Below are positions 30,624-39,854 of a stretch of 64,000 bases of DNA, in pieces. Under the pieces are notes generated by a model. It saw only the letters and a program-made list of their open reading frames with translations. It was not told the origin of the DNA and ran no database searches. A program made the translations under genes and the position numbers. The stretch comes from Streptomyces sp. NBC_00344 (GTDB lineage Bacteria > Actinomycetota > Actinomycetes > Streptomycetales > Streptomycetaceae), in the NCBI RefSeq assembly GCF_036088315.1, contig NZ_CP107996.1:5291501-5355500 (forward strand), given 5' to 3'. Position 1 is the stretch's first letter, and the number at the start of each line of letters is the position of its first letter.

Positions 30624-31852
30624 CGGACCGTCCCGGACTCACGGAGAGCGGCGATGTCCGAGGTGTCCAGGCCGAGCCCGGAAAGCACCTCATCGGTGTC
30701 GGCGCCGTGCGGCCGGCCCGCCCATCGGATGGCGCCGGGCGTCCCGGAGAGCCGGAACAGCACGTTCTGCATCCGGACGGTGCCCAGTTCCTCGTCCGGC
30801 ACCTCGGCGAAGGTGCCCAGCGCGCGGTACTGCGGATCCTCCATCGCGTCGGCGATGTCGTAGACCGGGGCGATGGCGGCCTGCGCTTCCTCGAAGGCCG
30901 CCATCACCTCCGCCCTGTCGTGCCGGGCGATCCATCCGCTGACCGCCTCGTCCAGCTCGTCGGCGTGCCGGGCGCGCTGCGCACCGGAGGCGAACCACGG
31001 CTCATCGATGACGTCGGGGCGTCCCACCAGCCGCATCACCCGCTCCGCGATCGACTGGGCGGACGTCGACACGGCGACCCACTTGCCGTCGCGTGTGCGG
31101 TAGGTGTTCCGCGGGGCGTTGTTGTTGGAGCGGTTGCCGGTGCGCGGCTGCACATAGCCGAGCTGGTCGTACCAGATGGCCTGCGGCCCGAGCACCGCGA
31201 GCATCGGCTCGATGATCGCCATGTCGACGATCTGCCCCTGCCCGGTCCTGTCCCGGCCGGTGAGCGCGGCCATCACGGCGTACGCGGTGGCGAGCGCGGC
31301 GACCGAGTCGGCCAGTCCGAAGGGCGGCAGGGTGGGCGGGCCGTCGGGCTCGCCGGTCATCGCCGCGAAGCCGCTCATGGCCTCGGCGAGGGTGCCGAAT
31401 CCCGGACGTCGCGCATAGGGACCGAACTGGCCGAAGCCCGTCACCCTGGCCAGCACCAGTCGCGGGTTCGCCTCGGACAGCCGGTCCCAGCCCAGACCCC
31501 ACTTCTCCAGGGTGCCGGGACGGAAGTTCTCGATGATCACATCGGCATCGGCGGCGAGCCGGAGCAGCACATCACGGCCACCGGGTGTGGACAGATCGAG
31601 CGTGATGGTGCGCTTGTTCCTGCCCAGCAGCTTCCACCACAGACCGATCCCGTCCTTGCTCGGGCCGTGGCCGCGCGAGGGGTCGGGCCGGTCCGGGTGC
31701 TCGACCTTGACGACATCGGCGCCGAAGTCGCCGAGCAGGGTGGCGGCCAGCGGGCCCGCGAAGAGCGTGGCGAGATCGAGCACCCGCATCCCCTCGAGGG
31801 GAGCCGGCGCCCGGCTGCCTGCCGGGATGTCCTTCGGTTCGTCGTCAGTCAT
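30620..31852 (-). CDS. Family III CoA-transferase (CaiB/BaiF)
   Basis: A 410-residue family III CoA-transferase. It opens with LEGMRVLDLATLFAGPLAATLLGDFGADVVKVEHP, the nucleotide-binding entry of the family. The catalytic aspartate is likely the one in GQIVDMAIIEPM. GYVQPRTGNRSNN and VSTSAQSIAERVMRLVG are typical. It overlaps the ribokinase and CitE-like genes by 4 bases. Together with the CitE-like enzyme it suggests activation of an acid to its CoA ester followed by C-C cleavage. Confidence 0.9.
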   Translation of the reverse strand: MTDDEPKDIPAGSRAPAPLEGMRVLDLATLFAGPLAATLLGDFGADVVKVEHPDRPDPSRGHGPSKDGIGLWWKLLGRNKRTITLDLSTPGGRDVLLRLAADADVIIENFRPGTLEKWGLGWDRLSEANPRLVLARVTGFGQFGPYARRPGFGTLAEAMSGFAAMTGEPDGPPTLPPFGLADSVAALATAYAVMAALTGRDRTGQGQIVDMAIIEPMLAVLGPQAIWYDQLGYVQPRTGNRSNNNAPRNTYRTRDGKWVAVSTSAQSIAERVMRLVGRPDVIDEPWFASGAQRARHADELDEAVSGWIARHDRAEVMAAFEEAQAAIAPVYDIADAMEDPQYRALGTFAEVPDEELGTVRMQNVLFRLSGTPGAIRWAGRPHGADTDEVLSGLGLDTSDIAALRESGTVR

Positions 31853-32769
31853 CGGGTGTTCCTCACGTACAGTGCGTCGATCTCGGTTCGATGGGGCATG
31901 GAGGCACCGGCTCCGGGACGCTGCACACTCAGCGCGGAGGCGGCCGACGCCCAGGCCATCGCCTCCAGGACCGGCCGCCCCTCGCCGACGGCGACAGCCA
32001 GGGCCCCGACGAAGGTGTCCCCCGCCGCGGTGGTGTCCACCGCCCGCACCGGCAGTGCGGGCACGGTCACCGGGCCGGTGCCACGGGCCGCGTGCAGACT
32101 CCCCGCCGCACCCAGGGTGACGACGACCTCGGGAACCAGGTCGAGCAGCGCGGTGGCCGCACGGTGCGGGTCCCCGCAGCCGGTGAGCGCCGCGGCCTCG
32201 TGCTCGTTGGGCACCAACAGGTCGGTGAGCGACAGGAGTTCATCGGGCAGCTGCTGCGCGGGGGCGGGTGTCAGGACGGTACGCACACCGTTCGCGCGGG
32301 CCGAACGGGCGCCCGCGAGCACTCCGGACATGGGCAGTTCGAGCTGGAGCAGCAGTGCTCCGGACGCGCCGATCCTGGCCTCGTCGCCGTCCGCGAGGGC
32401 GGTGACCGTGCCATTGGCGCCGGGGACCACCACGATCGCGTTGCCGCCCTCGTCGTCGACCACGATGTGCGCGGTGCCGCTCGGGCCCTGCACGGTCCGC
32501 AACCCGGAGATCTCCACACCGGATTCGGCCAGCGCGGTGCGCAGCCGGTCTCCGAAACCGTCGTCGCCTACGGCGCCGATCATGGTGACCCTGCCACCCG
32601 CCCGGGCCGCGGCCACCGCCTGGTTGGCACCCTTGCCGCCGGGAACCGTACGGAACTCCCGTCCCGTCACGGTCTCCCCGCGCCGGGGCGCCGTGGCGAC
32701 GTACGCCACCAGATCCATGTTGGTGGAGCCCAGCACGGTCAGCGTGGCGGCTGATGGTTCCCCGCTCAT
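31849..32769 (-). CDS. PfkB-family carbohydrate kinase, ribokinase-like
   Basis: A 306-residue kinase of the ribokinase family. It has the substrate motif LGSTNMDLVAYV, the PfkB signature GGKGANQAVAAARAGG, the nucleotide region VTLGAAGS, and the anion hole with catalytic Asp in DTTAAGDTF. The overall order is closest to RbsK, so D-ribose is the natural first guess. It overlaps the ADP-ribosylglycohydrolase at 34187 by 4 bases, which ties ribose phosphorylation to that family. Confidence 0.9.
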   Translation of the reverse strand: MSGEPSAATLTVLGSTNMDLVAYVATAPRRGETVTGREFRTVPGGKGANQAVAAARAGGRVTMIGAVGDDGFGDRLRTALAESGVEISGLRTVQGPSGTAHIVVDDEGGNAIVVVPGANGTVTALADGDEARIGASGALLLQLELPMSGVLAGARSARANGVRTVLTPAPAQQLPDELLSLTDLLVPNEHEAAALTGCGDPHRAATALLDLVPEVVVTLGAAGSLHAARGTGPVTVPALPVRAVDTTAAGDTFVGALAVAVGEGRPVLEAMAWASAASALSVQRPGAGASMPHRTEIDALYVRNTR

Positions 32770-34187
32770 GTCCTCGCGTCCCCTCCGCCGGCGTGGCGCA
32801 GGGTGCGCTCGGCCAGCTCGTCGAAACCGATACCGTCCAGACCACCGACCGTGGTGGCCAGCCGATTCCTCAACGGCTTCGTCCAGCGCTCGGGTACGGC
32901 CTGCGGGCCGCCCGCGAGGAGACCCGCCACGCTGCCTGCCGTCGCACCGTTGGAGTCGGTGTCCCAGCCGCCGGACACCGCACGGCAGATGGACCCGGTG
33001 AAGTCGCCGTCCGCATGGGTCAGCGCCGCGGCCAGCAGCGCCGCGTTCGGCAGCACATGCACCCAGTGGTGGTCCCCGTACGCCGTGTGCAACTCGTCCA
33101 CCACCGACTCGAACCCCCCGGCGGTGCCCAGCGGTTCCGCGACAGCCCGCTCGATACCGAACCGCACGGCGGCCGCGAAGCGGGAGCGGGGCGGTACGAC
33201 GCGCAGACCGGCCCGCAGCGCGCCGTGCACGTCGCACTGCCCGCCCGCGGCGGCCGCGATCACCGCAGCGGCGAACATCTCGCCGTACACACCGTTCGCC
33301 GTATGGGTGAGGACCGCGTCCCGCCAGGCGGCGGACGCGGCCCTTGCCGGATCGCCCGGGTTGGTCCAGCCAAAGATGTCCGCCCTGATCTGCGCGCCGA
33401 TCCACTCGCGGAACGGATTGCGGTACACCGCACTGTCCGGTGGCTCGATCCCGCAGAGCAGATTGCGGTACGCGGCCCGCTCGGCCGTGAAGGTACGCCC
33501 GGCCGGCAGCTCGTCCAGCCAGAGCTGCGCCACATCGGCGGTGGTGAAGCCGGGGCCGTAGCGGTCGAGCAGCAACAGACCGAGCAGCGGGTAGTTGAGG
33601 TCGTCGTCCTCGGGCGCGCCGTCGATGTTCTCGGCGAGCGAAGTGGGACGCGAGCGGCGGTTCCACGGATGTGCGGCGGCGATCTCCGGATCGAGACCTG
33701 ACGCGGTGAACCAGTTGTCCAGAGGCCAGTTGCCGGTGGAGCGGGCGATGGCCCTGATGCCGCTCAGGGTGAGCTTCTCGACCGGCTTGCCGAGCACGCA
33801 GCCGGCTGCGCGGCCCAGCCAGGACGCCTCCAGACGGCTGCGCAGCGCCTCCTGGCCGGCGGCGGCCCGGTGGACCGGCGCGGGCCAGTCGGCGCACCGG
33901 GAGCGGATGTCGTCGAGCCCGGTGGGCTCGTCCGCGGCCAGCGGGGACGCTACGGCGGCCAGTTCGTCCAGGATTTCTCCAGCGATGCGACGCAGCTCGG
34001 GGTCGGCGGGCCCGGGCGACGCACCGGCCCGCCCGGGGGCCGGATGGCCTCCGGCGGCCGTCCAGCGGCGCTCCGCCTCCGTCGTGTCACGCCCGTCCTG
34101 CGCGGCCTGGCGCAGTTCGTGGCCCACCAGATCCTCGGGCTGCACCCAGGTCAGCCGCAGCGGGCCGCCCGCACCGGGGGCCGTCAT
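32766..34187 (-). CDS. ADP-ribosylglycohydrolase family protein 1 (N-terminally extended)
   Basis: A 473-residue member of the DraG/ARH1 fold starting at ATG 34187. About 115 residues at the N-terminus precede the fold entry SWLGRAAGCVLGKPVEK. The metal-site motif that is usually TDDT is EDDD (193-196) in APEDDDLNYPLLG. The second motif is DTDS (409-412) in SGGWDTDSNGATAGSVAG. All metal-binding acids are therefore kept. It is the fourth of four paralogues in the operon and the least like the others. It may cleave a ribosyl bond, but the substrate is unknown. Confidence 0.88.
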   Translation of the reverse strand: MTAPGAGGPLRLTWVQPEDLVGHELRQAAQDGRDTTEAERRWTAAGGHPAPGRAGASPGPADPELRRIAGEILDELAAVASPLAADEPTGLDDIRSRCADWPAPVHRAAAGQEALRSRLEASWLGRAAGCVLGKPVEKLTLSGIRAIARSTGNWPLDNWFTASGLDPEIAAAHPWNRRSRPTSLAENIDGAPEDDDLNYPLLGLLLLDRYGPGFTTADVAQLWLDELPAGRTFTAERAAYRNLLCGIEPPDSAVYRNPFREWIGAQIRADIFGWTNPGDPARAASAAWRDAVLTHTANGVYGEMFAAAVIAAAAGGQCDVHGALRAGLRVVPPRSRFAAAVRFGIERAVAEPLGTAGGFESVVDELHTAYGDHHWVHVLPNAALLAAALTHADGDFTGSICRAVSGGWDTDSNGATAGSVAGLLAGGPQAVPERWTKPLRNRLATTVGGLDGIGFDELAERTLRHAGGGDART

Positions 34188-35341
34188 CGGGCACCCGCGA
34201 TGGCACCGAAGAACTCCTCGTGCTCGCGGCGGCGTTCCAGGTCGCGTGCGAACACCTCGCGGGTGACGGTGGCGAGGGCGGTGGCCGGCGCGTGCAGATC
34301 GAGACGGCTGGCGGTGGCCACGTCCGCCGCCCACTCGGTCGGTACCGCGTCCTCGCCGTGCAGCGCACCGATGATCGCGCCGCTCATGGTCGCGATGGAG
34401 TCGCAGTCGCGGCCGTAGTTGACCGAGCCGAGCACGCTCTCACGGAAGTCGCCGCGGCCCGCCAGCAGCATGCCGAGCGCCACCGGCAGCTCCTCGATGG
34501 AGTGCAGTCGCGAGGGCCGCCGGGCGCCGAGCGAGGGCTTGCGGTACTCGGGGCCCACCGTGTCGAACGGGGCCACCGCTTCACGCAGCGGCTTCAGGGC
34601 CGACTCGAATCCCTCGTGCCGCGCGGCGACTTCGCAGACCGCCTCTATCGCGTCCCGGGTGCCGTCCTTCGCCAGCGCCAGCGCATCCGCCACGACGGAG
34701 CCGGGGGTCGCACCCGGCTTGCAGGCCGCGGCGACCGCCGCGGCGAAGACCGCCGCCGCCTCCCGTCCGTAACTGGACTGGTGGGCACCGGCGATGTCGA
34801 GAGCCTCGGCGTAGGCGTTCGCCGGGCTGCCCGCGTTGACCAGGCCGACCGGCGCCATGTACATCGCCGCACCGCAGTTCACGATGTTGCCGACACCCGC
34901 CTCACGCGGATCGATGTGCCCGTAGTGCAGCCGCGCGACGATCCATTTCTCGGCCAGGAAAATCCGCTGCAACGGCAGTGCCTCGGCCTCGAGTTCGGGA
35001 ATCCAGCGGGGTGTTCCCATCAGGTCCGGCACCAGATGATCGGCCACCGCGTAGGCGTCCAGGTGGTCGCGCACCGTTTCGTACACGCGGATCAGCGCGT
35101 GCGTCATCAAGGTGTCGTCGGTGACATGGCCGTCGCCCTTGTGGTACGGCGCGATCGGGCGGGCGGTCCGCCACGCGTCCTTGTAGAAGGGCTCCACGAT
35201 GCCCTGGACCCGGCCACCGTGCCGCTCGCTGATCGCCTCGGGCGTCCAGCCCTCCACCGGGCCGCCCAGGGCGTCCCCGACTGCCGCGCCGATCAGGGCG
35301 CCGGTGGTGCGGTCCTCCAGGGAGTGGTTGGGGACGGTCAT
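34184..35341 (-). CDS. ADP-ribosylglycohydrolase family protein 2
   Basis: A 385-residue DraG/ARH1-fold protein. It enters with GALIGAAVGDALGGPVEGW (residues ~14-32). TDDT is at 74-77, and the second metal motif DCDS at 312-315 lies in NYGRDCDSIATMSG. VPTEW follows as in the family. The metal site looks complete apart from Thr to Ser in the last position. It overlaps its two neighbours by 4 bases each. It is probably an active glycohydrolase with unknown substrate. Confidence 0.9.
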   Translation of the reverse strand: MTVPNHSLEDRTTGALIGAAVGDALGGPVEGWTPEAISERHGGRVQGIVEPFYKDAWRTARPIAPYHKGDGHVTDDTLMTHALIRVYETVRDHLDAYAVADHLVPDLMGTPRWIPELEAEALPLQRIFLAEKWIVARLHYGHIDPREAGVGNIVNCGAAMYMAPVGLVNAGSPANAYAEALDIAGAHQSSYGREAAAVFAAAVAAACKPGATPGSVVADALALAKDGTRDAIEAVCEVAARHEGFESALKPLREAVAPFDTVGPEYRKPSLGARRPSRLHSIEELPVALGMLLAGRGDFRESVLGSVNYGRDCDSIATMSGAIIGALHGEDAVPTEWAADVATASRLDLHAPATALATVTREVFARDLERRREHEEFFGAIAGAR

Positions 35342-36543
35342 GATCGGGTTCCTTCCGGCGAAGCTGGCAGACGAACGGAGAGATGTGAGGAGAGCTCGGC
35401 GGCGACCTCGACGAGGTCGGTGCCGGCGAGTTGGGGCAGGGCGCAGCCGACCAGAGTGCGGCAGCTGTCCCGCCAGGTGGCCGGCAGCGCACCGGCCCCC
35501 GACACCGCGCCGGTGAGGGCGCCCGCCAGGGCAGGCGCGGAGTCGGCGACCCGCGAGAGGCAGGCGGCGGCGGGCACCGCTTCGGCCAGGGAGCCACCGG
35601 CCGCGAGAGCCATCGCCAGCGCGACGGGGACCGTCTCGGCCGCGGCGATCCCGTAGCTGTAGACATGGTCGACGATCTCGTGTTCCAGCACCGGGACCAG
35701 CTCGAACGCGCTGCCCGGCTGACCCGGTCTGGCAGCCGTCGCGGTGCGCGCCAGCGCCACCGCGTGCACGGCGTTGCGCCGGATCTCGCTGCCCTCCGGG
35801 AGCTGGGCCAGCGCCTCGTCCACACAGCTCTCCACTGACCCGCCGCCGAGAGCCGCGGAGACCGCCGCCGCCATCGCGCGGGCGCCGTGCACCCCGTCGC
35901 CGTCCTGGGTGTACCGGGCGTCGAACTCGGCGAGATCCGCGGCCGCCGCCGGATCCCCGGGGTGGACCACCGCGAGCACGGTGGCGCGCACACAGGCGGC
36001 GTCGTCGAAGTGATGCGGATTGTCATGACCGGTTGCCGGCGGGCGCAGTCCGGCCGCCAGATTGCCCAGACCGGCGCGCACCGAGATCCGGGCCCGCAGG
36101 GGCATCAGCGCCGACTCGATCTCGTCCACCTGCGCGGAGGCCGCGGCCACCTCGTCGGCGAGCGCGTTCCAGGCCAGCGCCAGCGCCGAGCGCACCCGCT
36201 GCTGCGGTGAGAGATCGCTGTGACCCGACGAGGCGGCGGAAAGCACCGCCTGTGCGGTGAACGTCGCCCACTCGGCGTCGTCCGAAGGGCCCAGCTGGAG
36301 CGGTGCGGGAGGCTGGTTGAGAGCGATCGGCACCGGAAGGGTGGTGGTCGCGTTCTGTTCGGCGAAGGTGTCCAGCTCACGGGTGAGCCTGCGGGTCCAG
36401 TTGGGCAGCAGGGCGGCGCGGTGCCGCCCGGCCGGCCAGCCCGCGGCGTCGCCCGCCGCGATTCCCAGCAGCAGCCCCTCGACGCGGCGGCAGGGGTCGG
36501 ACTCCGGGCGCCCGGTGGTGGAATGGGTCAGTTGTGTCGTCAC
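35338..36543 (-). CDS. ADP-ribosylglycohydrolase family protein 3 (degenerate metal site)
   Basis: A 401-residue member of the family with clear signs of decay at the active site. The entry EGLLLGIAAGDAAGWPAG is recognisable. The first metal motif is SDDAE (87-91) instead of TDDT. The second, normally D-x-D-T/S, reads V-A-D-S at 332-335, so the first Asp is Val. The rest of the fold (LAGALTGAVSGAGALPATW) is intact. It may be a pseudoenzyme that partners one of the other three. It overlaps both neighbours by 4 bases. Confidence 0.82.
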   Translation of the reverse strand: MTTQLTHSTTGRPESDPCRRVEGLLLGIAAGDAAGWPAGRHRAALLPNWTRRLTRELDTFAEQNATTTLPVPIALNQPPAPLQLGPSDDAEWATFTAQAVLSAASSGHSDLSPQQRVRSALALAWNALADEVAAASAQVDEIESALMPLRARISVRAGLGNLAAGLRPPATGHDNPHHFDDAACVRATVLAVVHPGDPAAAADLAEFDARYTQDGDGVHGARAMAAAVSAALGGGSVESCVDEALAQLPEGSEIRRNAVHAVALARTATAARPGQPGSAFELVPVLEHEIVDHVYSYGIAAAETVPVALAMALAAGGSLAEAVPAAACLSRVADSAPALAGALTGAVSGAGALPATWRDSCRTLVGCALPQLAGTDLVEVAAELSSHLSVRLPASPEGTRS

Positions 36544-37643
36544 GACGCGGCCTTCCTGTTGTCGTCCCGCGGAATGAGCCGGTCGGCGATATCGAGGATG
36601 TGGAGCCCGGCCATCGCGGGCAGGCAGCTGCCGCGCACCGGGCCGATGGCGTCGGCCCAGTGGGCCGGAATGCCCGACTCACCGCCCAGCGCCCCGGCGA
36701 GCGAGCCCGCGACGGCAGCCGTGGTGTCGGCGTCGCGGCCCATGTTGACGGCGCTCAGCACGGACGCCGAGAAGTCCCCGCGGGCGGCGATGAACGCGCC
36801 GAATGCCAGACCGACGGCCTCCGGTGCCAGATCGGTCCACGGGTAGCCGCCGATCACCACGGCGGAACGCACCGCGCGCTCGACGGGCAGCGGGGAGCCG
36901 TCGGGCGCCGGCACCGCACGCCGGGCCGCGCTCACCGCGCGGTGCAGCGAACGTGCGGTCCAGGAGTCATCGGGCACCACCGACAGCGCGGCCTGCACCA
37001 CCGCGTCGGGACTGTCGCTCACCATGGCGGCCGCGACTCCCGCGGCGACGGCCTGCCCCCCGTAGATGCCCTCGCCGTCATGACTGACCGTGCCGTCGAC
37101 GGCGACCAGCCTTGCGGCTTCCGCCGGCCGCCCCGTGGCGTACACCCCGAAGGGTGCGGCCCGCATGGCGAGACCGTCGCTCCAGGCGTGCCGGTGCTGG
37201 GCGGAGATGGGCGCGGCGAGGCCTCGTCTGAGGTTCTCCAGGGTGCCGCGCTCGCTGAAGCCCGCACCGCGGAAGGGGCCTTCGTCGCGGTCCGCGATCC
37301 ACAGGTGCCAGGCCGCCTCGACATGCGCGACGGTGAGTGCGGAACCGTGCTCGGCCAGCAGCAGCCCCGAGAAGATCGCGTACTCGGTGTCGTCGGTCCC
37401 GGCCGGCTCGGCCGAGACGAACCCCTCGATACGCCCCCAGCGTTCGCGGATCTGAGACGGTTTCATGTTCTCCGCGGGGGCGCCCAGCGCATCGCCAACG
37501 GCGAGGCCGAGCAGTGCGCCGCGGGCACGGTCCCGCAGCGAACGCGGGACGTCGGCCCGCTCGGACCGGAGCCGGGTCACCGGCTGTCCGTCTGCTTCGG
37601 GGGAGGGTTCGGGGCTGCCGCTCATGGTGCTGATCGTGCTCAT
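36540..37643 (-). CDS. ADP-ribosylglycohydrolase family protein 4
   Basis: A 367-residue canonical family member. It has GALLGLAVGDALGAPAE (~42-58), TDDT at 83-86 and the second metal motif D-A-D-T at 304-307 in NMGRDADTTAAVAG, then GIPAHW. All metal ligands expected from DraG/ARH1 are present. It is the first of the four paralogues after the transporter genes, with a 34-base gap from the SBP gene, the only real gap in the operon. Hydrolysis of a ribosyl N- or O-glycosidic bond is the family reaction. Confidence 0.92.
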   Translation of the reverse strand: MSTISTMSGSPEPSPEADGQPVTRLRSERADVPRSLRDRARGALLGLAVGDALGAPAENMKPSQIRERWGRIEGFVSAEPAGTDDTEYAIFSGLLLAEHGSALTVAHVEAAWHLWIADRDEGPFRGAGFSERGTLENLRRGLAAPISAQHRHAWSDGLAMRAAPFGVYATGRPAEAARLVAVDGTVSHDGEGIYGGQAVAAGVAAAMVSDSPDAVVQAALSVVPDDSWTARSLHRAVSAARRAVPAPDGSPLPVERAVRSAVVIGGYPWTDLAPEAVGLAFGAFIAARGDFSASVLSAVNMGRDADTTAAVAGSLAGALGGESGIPAHWADAIGPVRGSCLPAMAGLHILDIADRLIPRDDNRKAAS

Positions 37644-37677
37644 TTCTGGGGTTGTGCCGGGGCTCGTACGGGGCGCG

Positions 37678-39000
37678 TCAGCGCTGGTACCGGTCGAGGA
37701 CGCGCTGACCGTCGCCGGCGAGCTTGCCGCGCAGCGAATCCGGACCGATCGAGCCGTTGTAGTACTCCTGGAAGGCCGGGGTGGCGATCTTGTCCTTCCA
37801 CTCGGCGTAGCCGCGCACCCCGAGAACGGGGGAGGGGACCAGGTCGCCGGAGATCCTGTTGCCGGTGCGCCAGCCGTTTTTGGTGGTGTTGAGTGCCGGG
37901 TCCTTGAGTGCCGAAGTGCTGTTGGGAAGCAGCCAGTCGCCGAGGGCGAGGCGCGCCGCGTTCCTGCCCTGGGTGAGGAAGGAGATGAAGTCGGCCGCCG
38001 CCTGTTTGTGCTTCGAGTCCTGCGAGACCGAGAGGGTCTGCGGGACGACGCCCTGCTGCCGTCCCTCTGGGCCGCTGCCCGCCGGCATCGGCAGCACCGT
38101 CCAGCCGAAGCCCTTGGGCGCCTGCTGCTGGACCTGCTGCCGGTAGGAGAAGTTCAGCGGCACCATGGCGTACTTGCCGGCGAAGAAGCCGGGCAGGGTG
38201 TCACCGCCGCCCATGCCCAGGCTGCTCTTCGGCGCGGTGTGGTCCTGATTGATCTGACGGTTGATCACCCGCGAGACCGCCGAGTCCGCCGCGCCGAAAC
38301 TCACTTTGTTCTTGCCGTCCACCCGCGCGAAGACGGCGCCGCCGGTGGAGACGGCGCTGTTGACCGACTGGCTCACCGGCTCCTTCATCGACCAGGCCAC
38401 GCCGTACTGCCCGGTCTTTCCGCCCGGGCCCCGCACGGTGAGCTTCTTCGAGGCCTGCTCGAACTCCGCCCAGCTCCACGGGTGGGCGGCTGTCGGGATG
38501 CGCACGCCGGACGCCTTCAGCAGCTTGGTGTTGGCGACCAGCACCCGCGGCTCCTGGAGGAACGGCACGCCGTAGACGCCCTTGCCGAAGGTGGTCATGG
38601 ACCAGGACTGCCGAGGGATGTCCTGCTTCAGCGACCGGGGCAGCCTGCCCCGCAGATCGGCGAGGTAGCCGCCGTACGCGAAGTCGGTGAGGTCGGAGGC
38701 GTCGTCATGGATGATGTCCGGCGCCCGGCCGCCCTCGAACGACGTCAGCAGCTGGTCGTGAATACCGTCCCAGCTGCCCTGGACGTATTTCACCCGGACA
38801 TCGGGGTGGGCCCTGTTCCACTCCGCGACCAGTGCCTTGTTGGCGGCGACGGAGTCCTTCTGCCAGGCCAGGCTGAGGAATTCGAGGGTGACATGGCCCG
38901 AGGAGTCGTCACTTCCGCCGCCGCAACCGGTGACGAAGGTGAGTGCGGCGGCCGCGCCCAGCGCGGGCAGAGCGGTACGGACACGGGTACGGATGCGCAT
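37678..39000 (-). CDS. ABC sugar transporter substrate-binding lipoprotein
   Basis: A 440-residue extracellular solute-binding protein of the carbohydrate uptake 1 (family 1) type. The lipoprotein signal is residues 1-25 with Cys26 in the lipobox VTGC. The mature part begins GGGSDDSSGHVTLEFLSLAW, and it has the ANKALVAEWNRAHPDVRVKYVQG and APDIIHDDASDL regions typical of sugar-binding members. Its start overlaps the stop of the second permease by 1 base. The ligand cannot be read. The ATPase is missing from the operon, as usual for Streptomyces systems that share MsiK. Confidence 0.93.
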   Translation of the reverse strand: MRIRTRVRTALPALGAAAALTFVTGCGGGSDDSSGHVTLEFLSLAWQKDSVAANKALVAEWNRAHPDVRVKYVQGSWDGIHDQLLTSFEGGRAPDIIHDDASDLTDFAYGGYLADLRGRLPRSLKQDIPRQSWSMTTFGKGVYGVPFLQEPRVLVANTKLLKASGVRIPTAAHPWSWAEFEQASKKLTVRGPGGKTGQYGVAWSMKEPVSQSVNSAVSTGGAVFARVDGKNKVSFGAADSAVSRVINRQINQDHTAPKSSLGMGGGDTLPGFFAGKYAMVPLNFSYRQQVQQQAPKGFGWTVLPMPAGSGPEGRQQGVVPQTLSVSQDSKHKQAAADFISFLTQGRNAARLALGDWLLPNSTSALKDPALNTTKNGWRTGNRISGDLVPSPVLGVRGYAEWKDKIATPAFQEYYNGSIGPDSLRGKLAGDGQRVLDRYQR

Positions 39001-39854
39001 CAGCCCTTCACCGCCCCTGCGAGCATGCCGCCGACGAGCCTGCGCTGCAGCAGCGCGAAGAACAGCAGGCTGGGAATCGTGGCGATGACGGAGGCCGCCG
39101 CGAGCGGACCGAGATCCGCTGCGCCCTCCGCACCGGTGAATCGGGTGAGGATCACGGACATCGTCTGGTTCTCCGGGGACTTGAGCAGGACGAGGGCGAA
39201 GAAGAACTCGTTCCACGCGGTGACGAAGGTGAACATCGCCGTGGCCACGAGACCGGGGGTGAGCAGCGGGAGGACCACGCTCACCAGCGTCCGCAGCCGC
39301 CCGGCGCCGTCGACGGCCGCGGCCTCCTCCAGCGTGATCGGCACGGCCTTGACGTATCCCTGGAGCATCCAGAGCGAGAACGGCAGGTTCCAGACCACGT
39401 AGACCGCGACCAGGCCCGCGAGGGAGTCGATCAGATGGAGGTTCTTCAGCACCAGGAACAGCGGGATGATGATCAGCACGAACGGGAACATCTGGCTGAA
39501 CAGAACCCAGCCGTTGGCGGCCCGCGACATCCTGCTGCGGAAGCGCACCAGGGCGTAGGCGGCGGGGACGGCGAGCGCGACCGCGATCACCGTGGCGCTG
39601 CCCGACACGATCAGGCTGTTCAGCGCGGAGTGCAGCAGCGGCTGGGCGTCGAACGCCGCCCTGAAATTGTCCAGCGTCGGATGCCGGGGCAGCCACGTCG
39701 GATCGATGGAACCGAGCTCCCTGGGCGACTTGAACGCGGTGGAGACCAGCCACACCAGCGGGAAGGCCAGGAAGACCAGGTAGCACAGGAGGGCGAGGTA
39801 CTGGCCGGTGCGGCCGGCCGTCCGCCGGGCGCGCAGGCTTGTGGGGACACTCAT
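39000..39854 (-). CDS. ABC sugar transporter permease (MalG type)
   Basis: A 284-residue inner-membrane permease with six membrane segments. The ABC loop is EEAAAVDGAGRLRTLVSVVLPLLTPG. It overlaps the upstream permease by 4 bases (start ATG 39854). It would use the ligand delivered by the downstream SBP. Confidence 0.93.
   Translation of the reverse strand: MSVPTSLRARRTAGRTGQYLALLCYLVFLAFPLVWLVSTAFKSPRELGSIDPTWLPRHPTLDNFRAAFDAQPLLHSALNSLIVSGSATVIAVALAVPAAYALVRFRSRMSRAANGWVLFSQMFPFVLIIIPLFLVLKNLHLIDSLAGLVAVYVVWNLPFSLWMLQGYVKAVPITLEEAAAVDGAGRLRTLVSVVLPLLTPGLVATAMFTFVTAWNEFFFALVLLKSPENQTMSVILTRFTGAEGAADLGPLAAASVIATIPSLLFFALLQRRLVGGMLAGAVKG

Noticed and set aside
31849..33897. 682-residue fused frame covering the kinase and part of an ARH gene
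   Set aside because: The kinase starts at ATG 32769, overlapping the ARH stop. The upstream part is the wrong frame of ARH protein 1.
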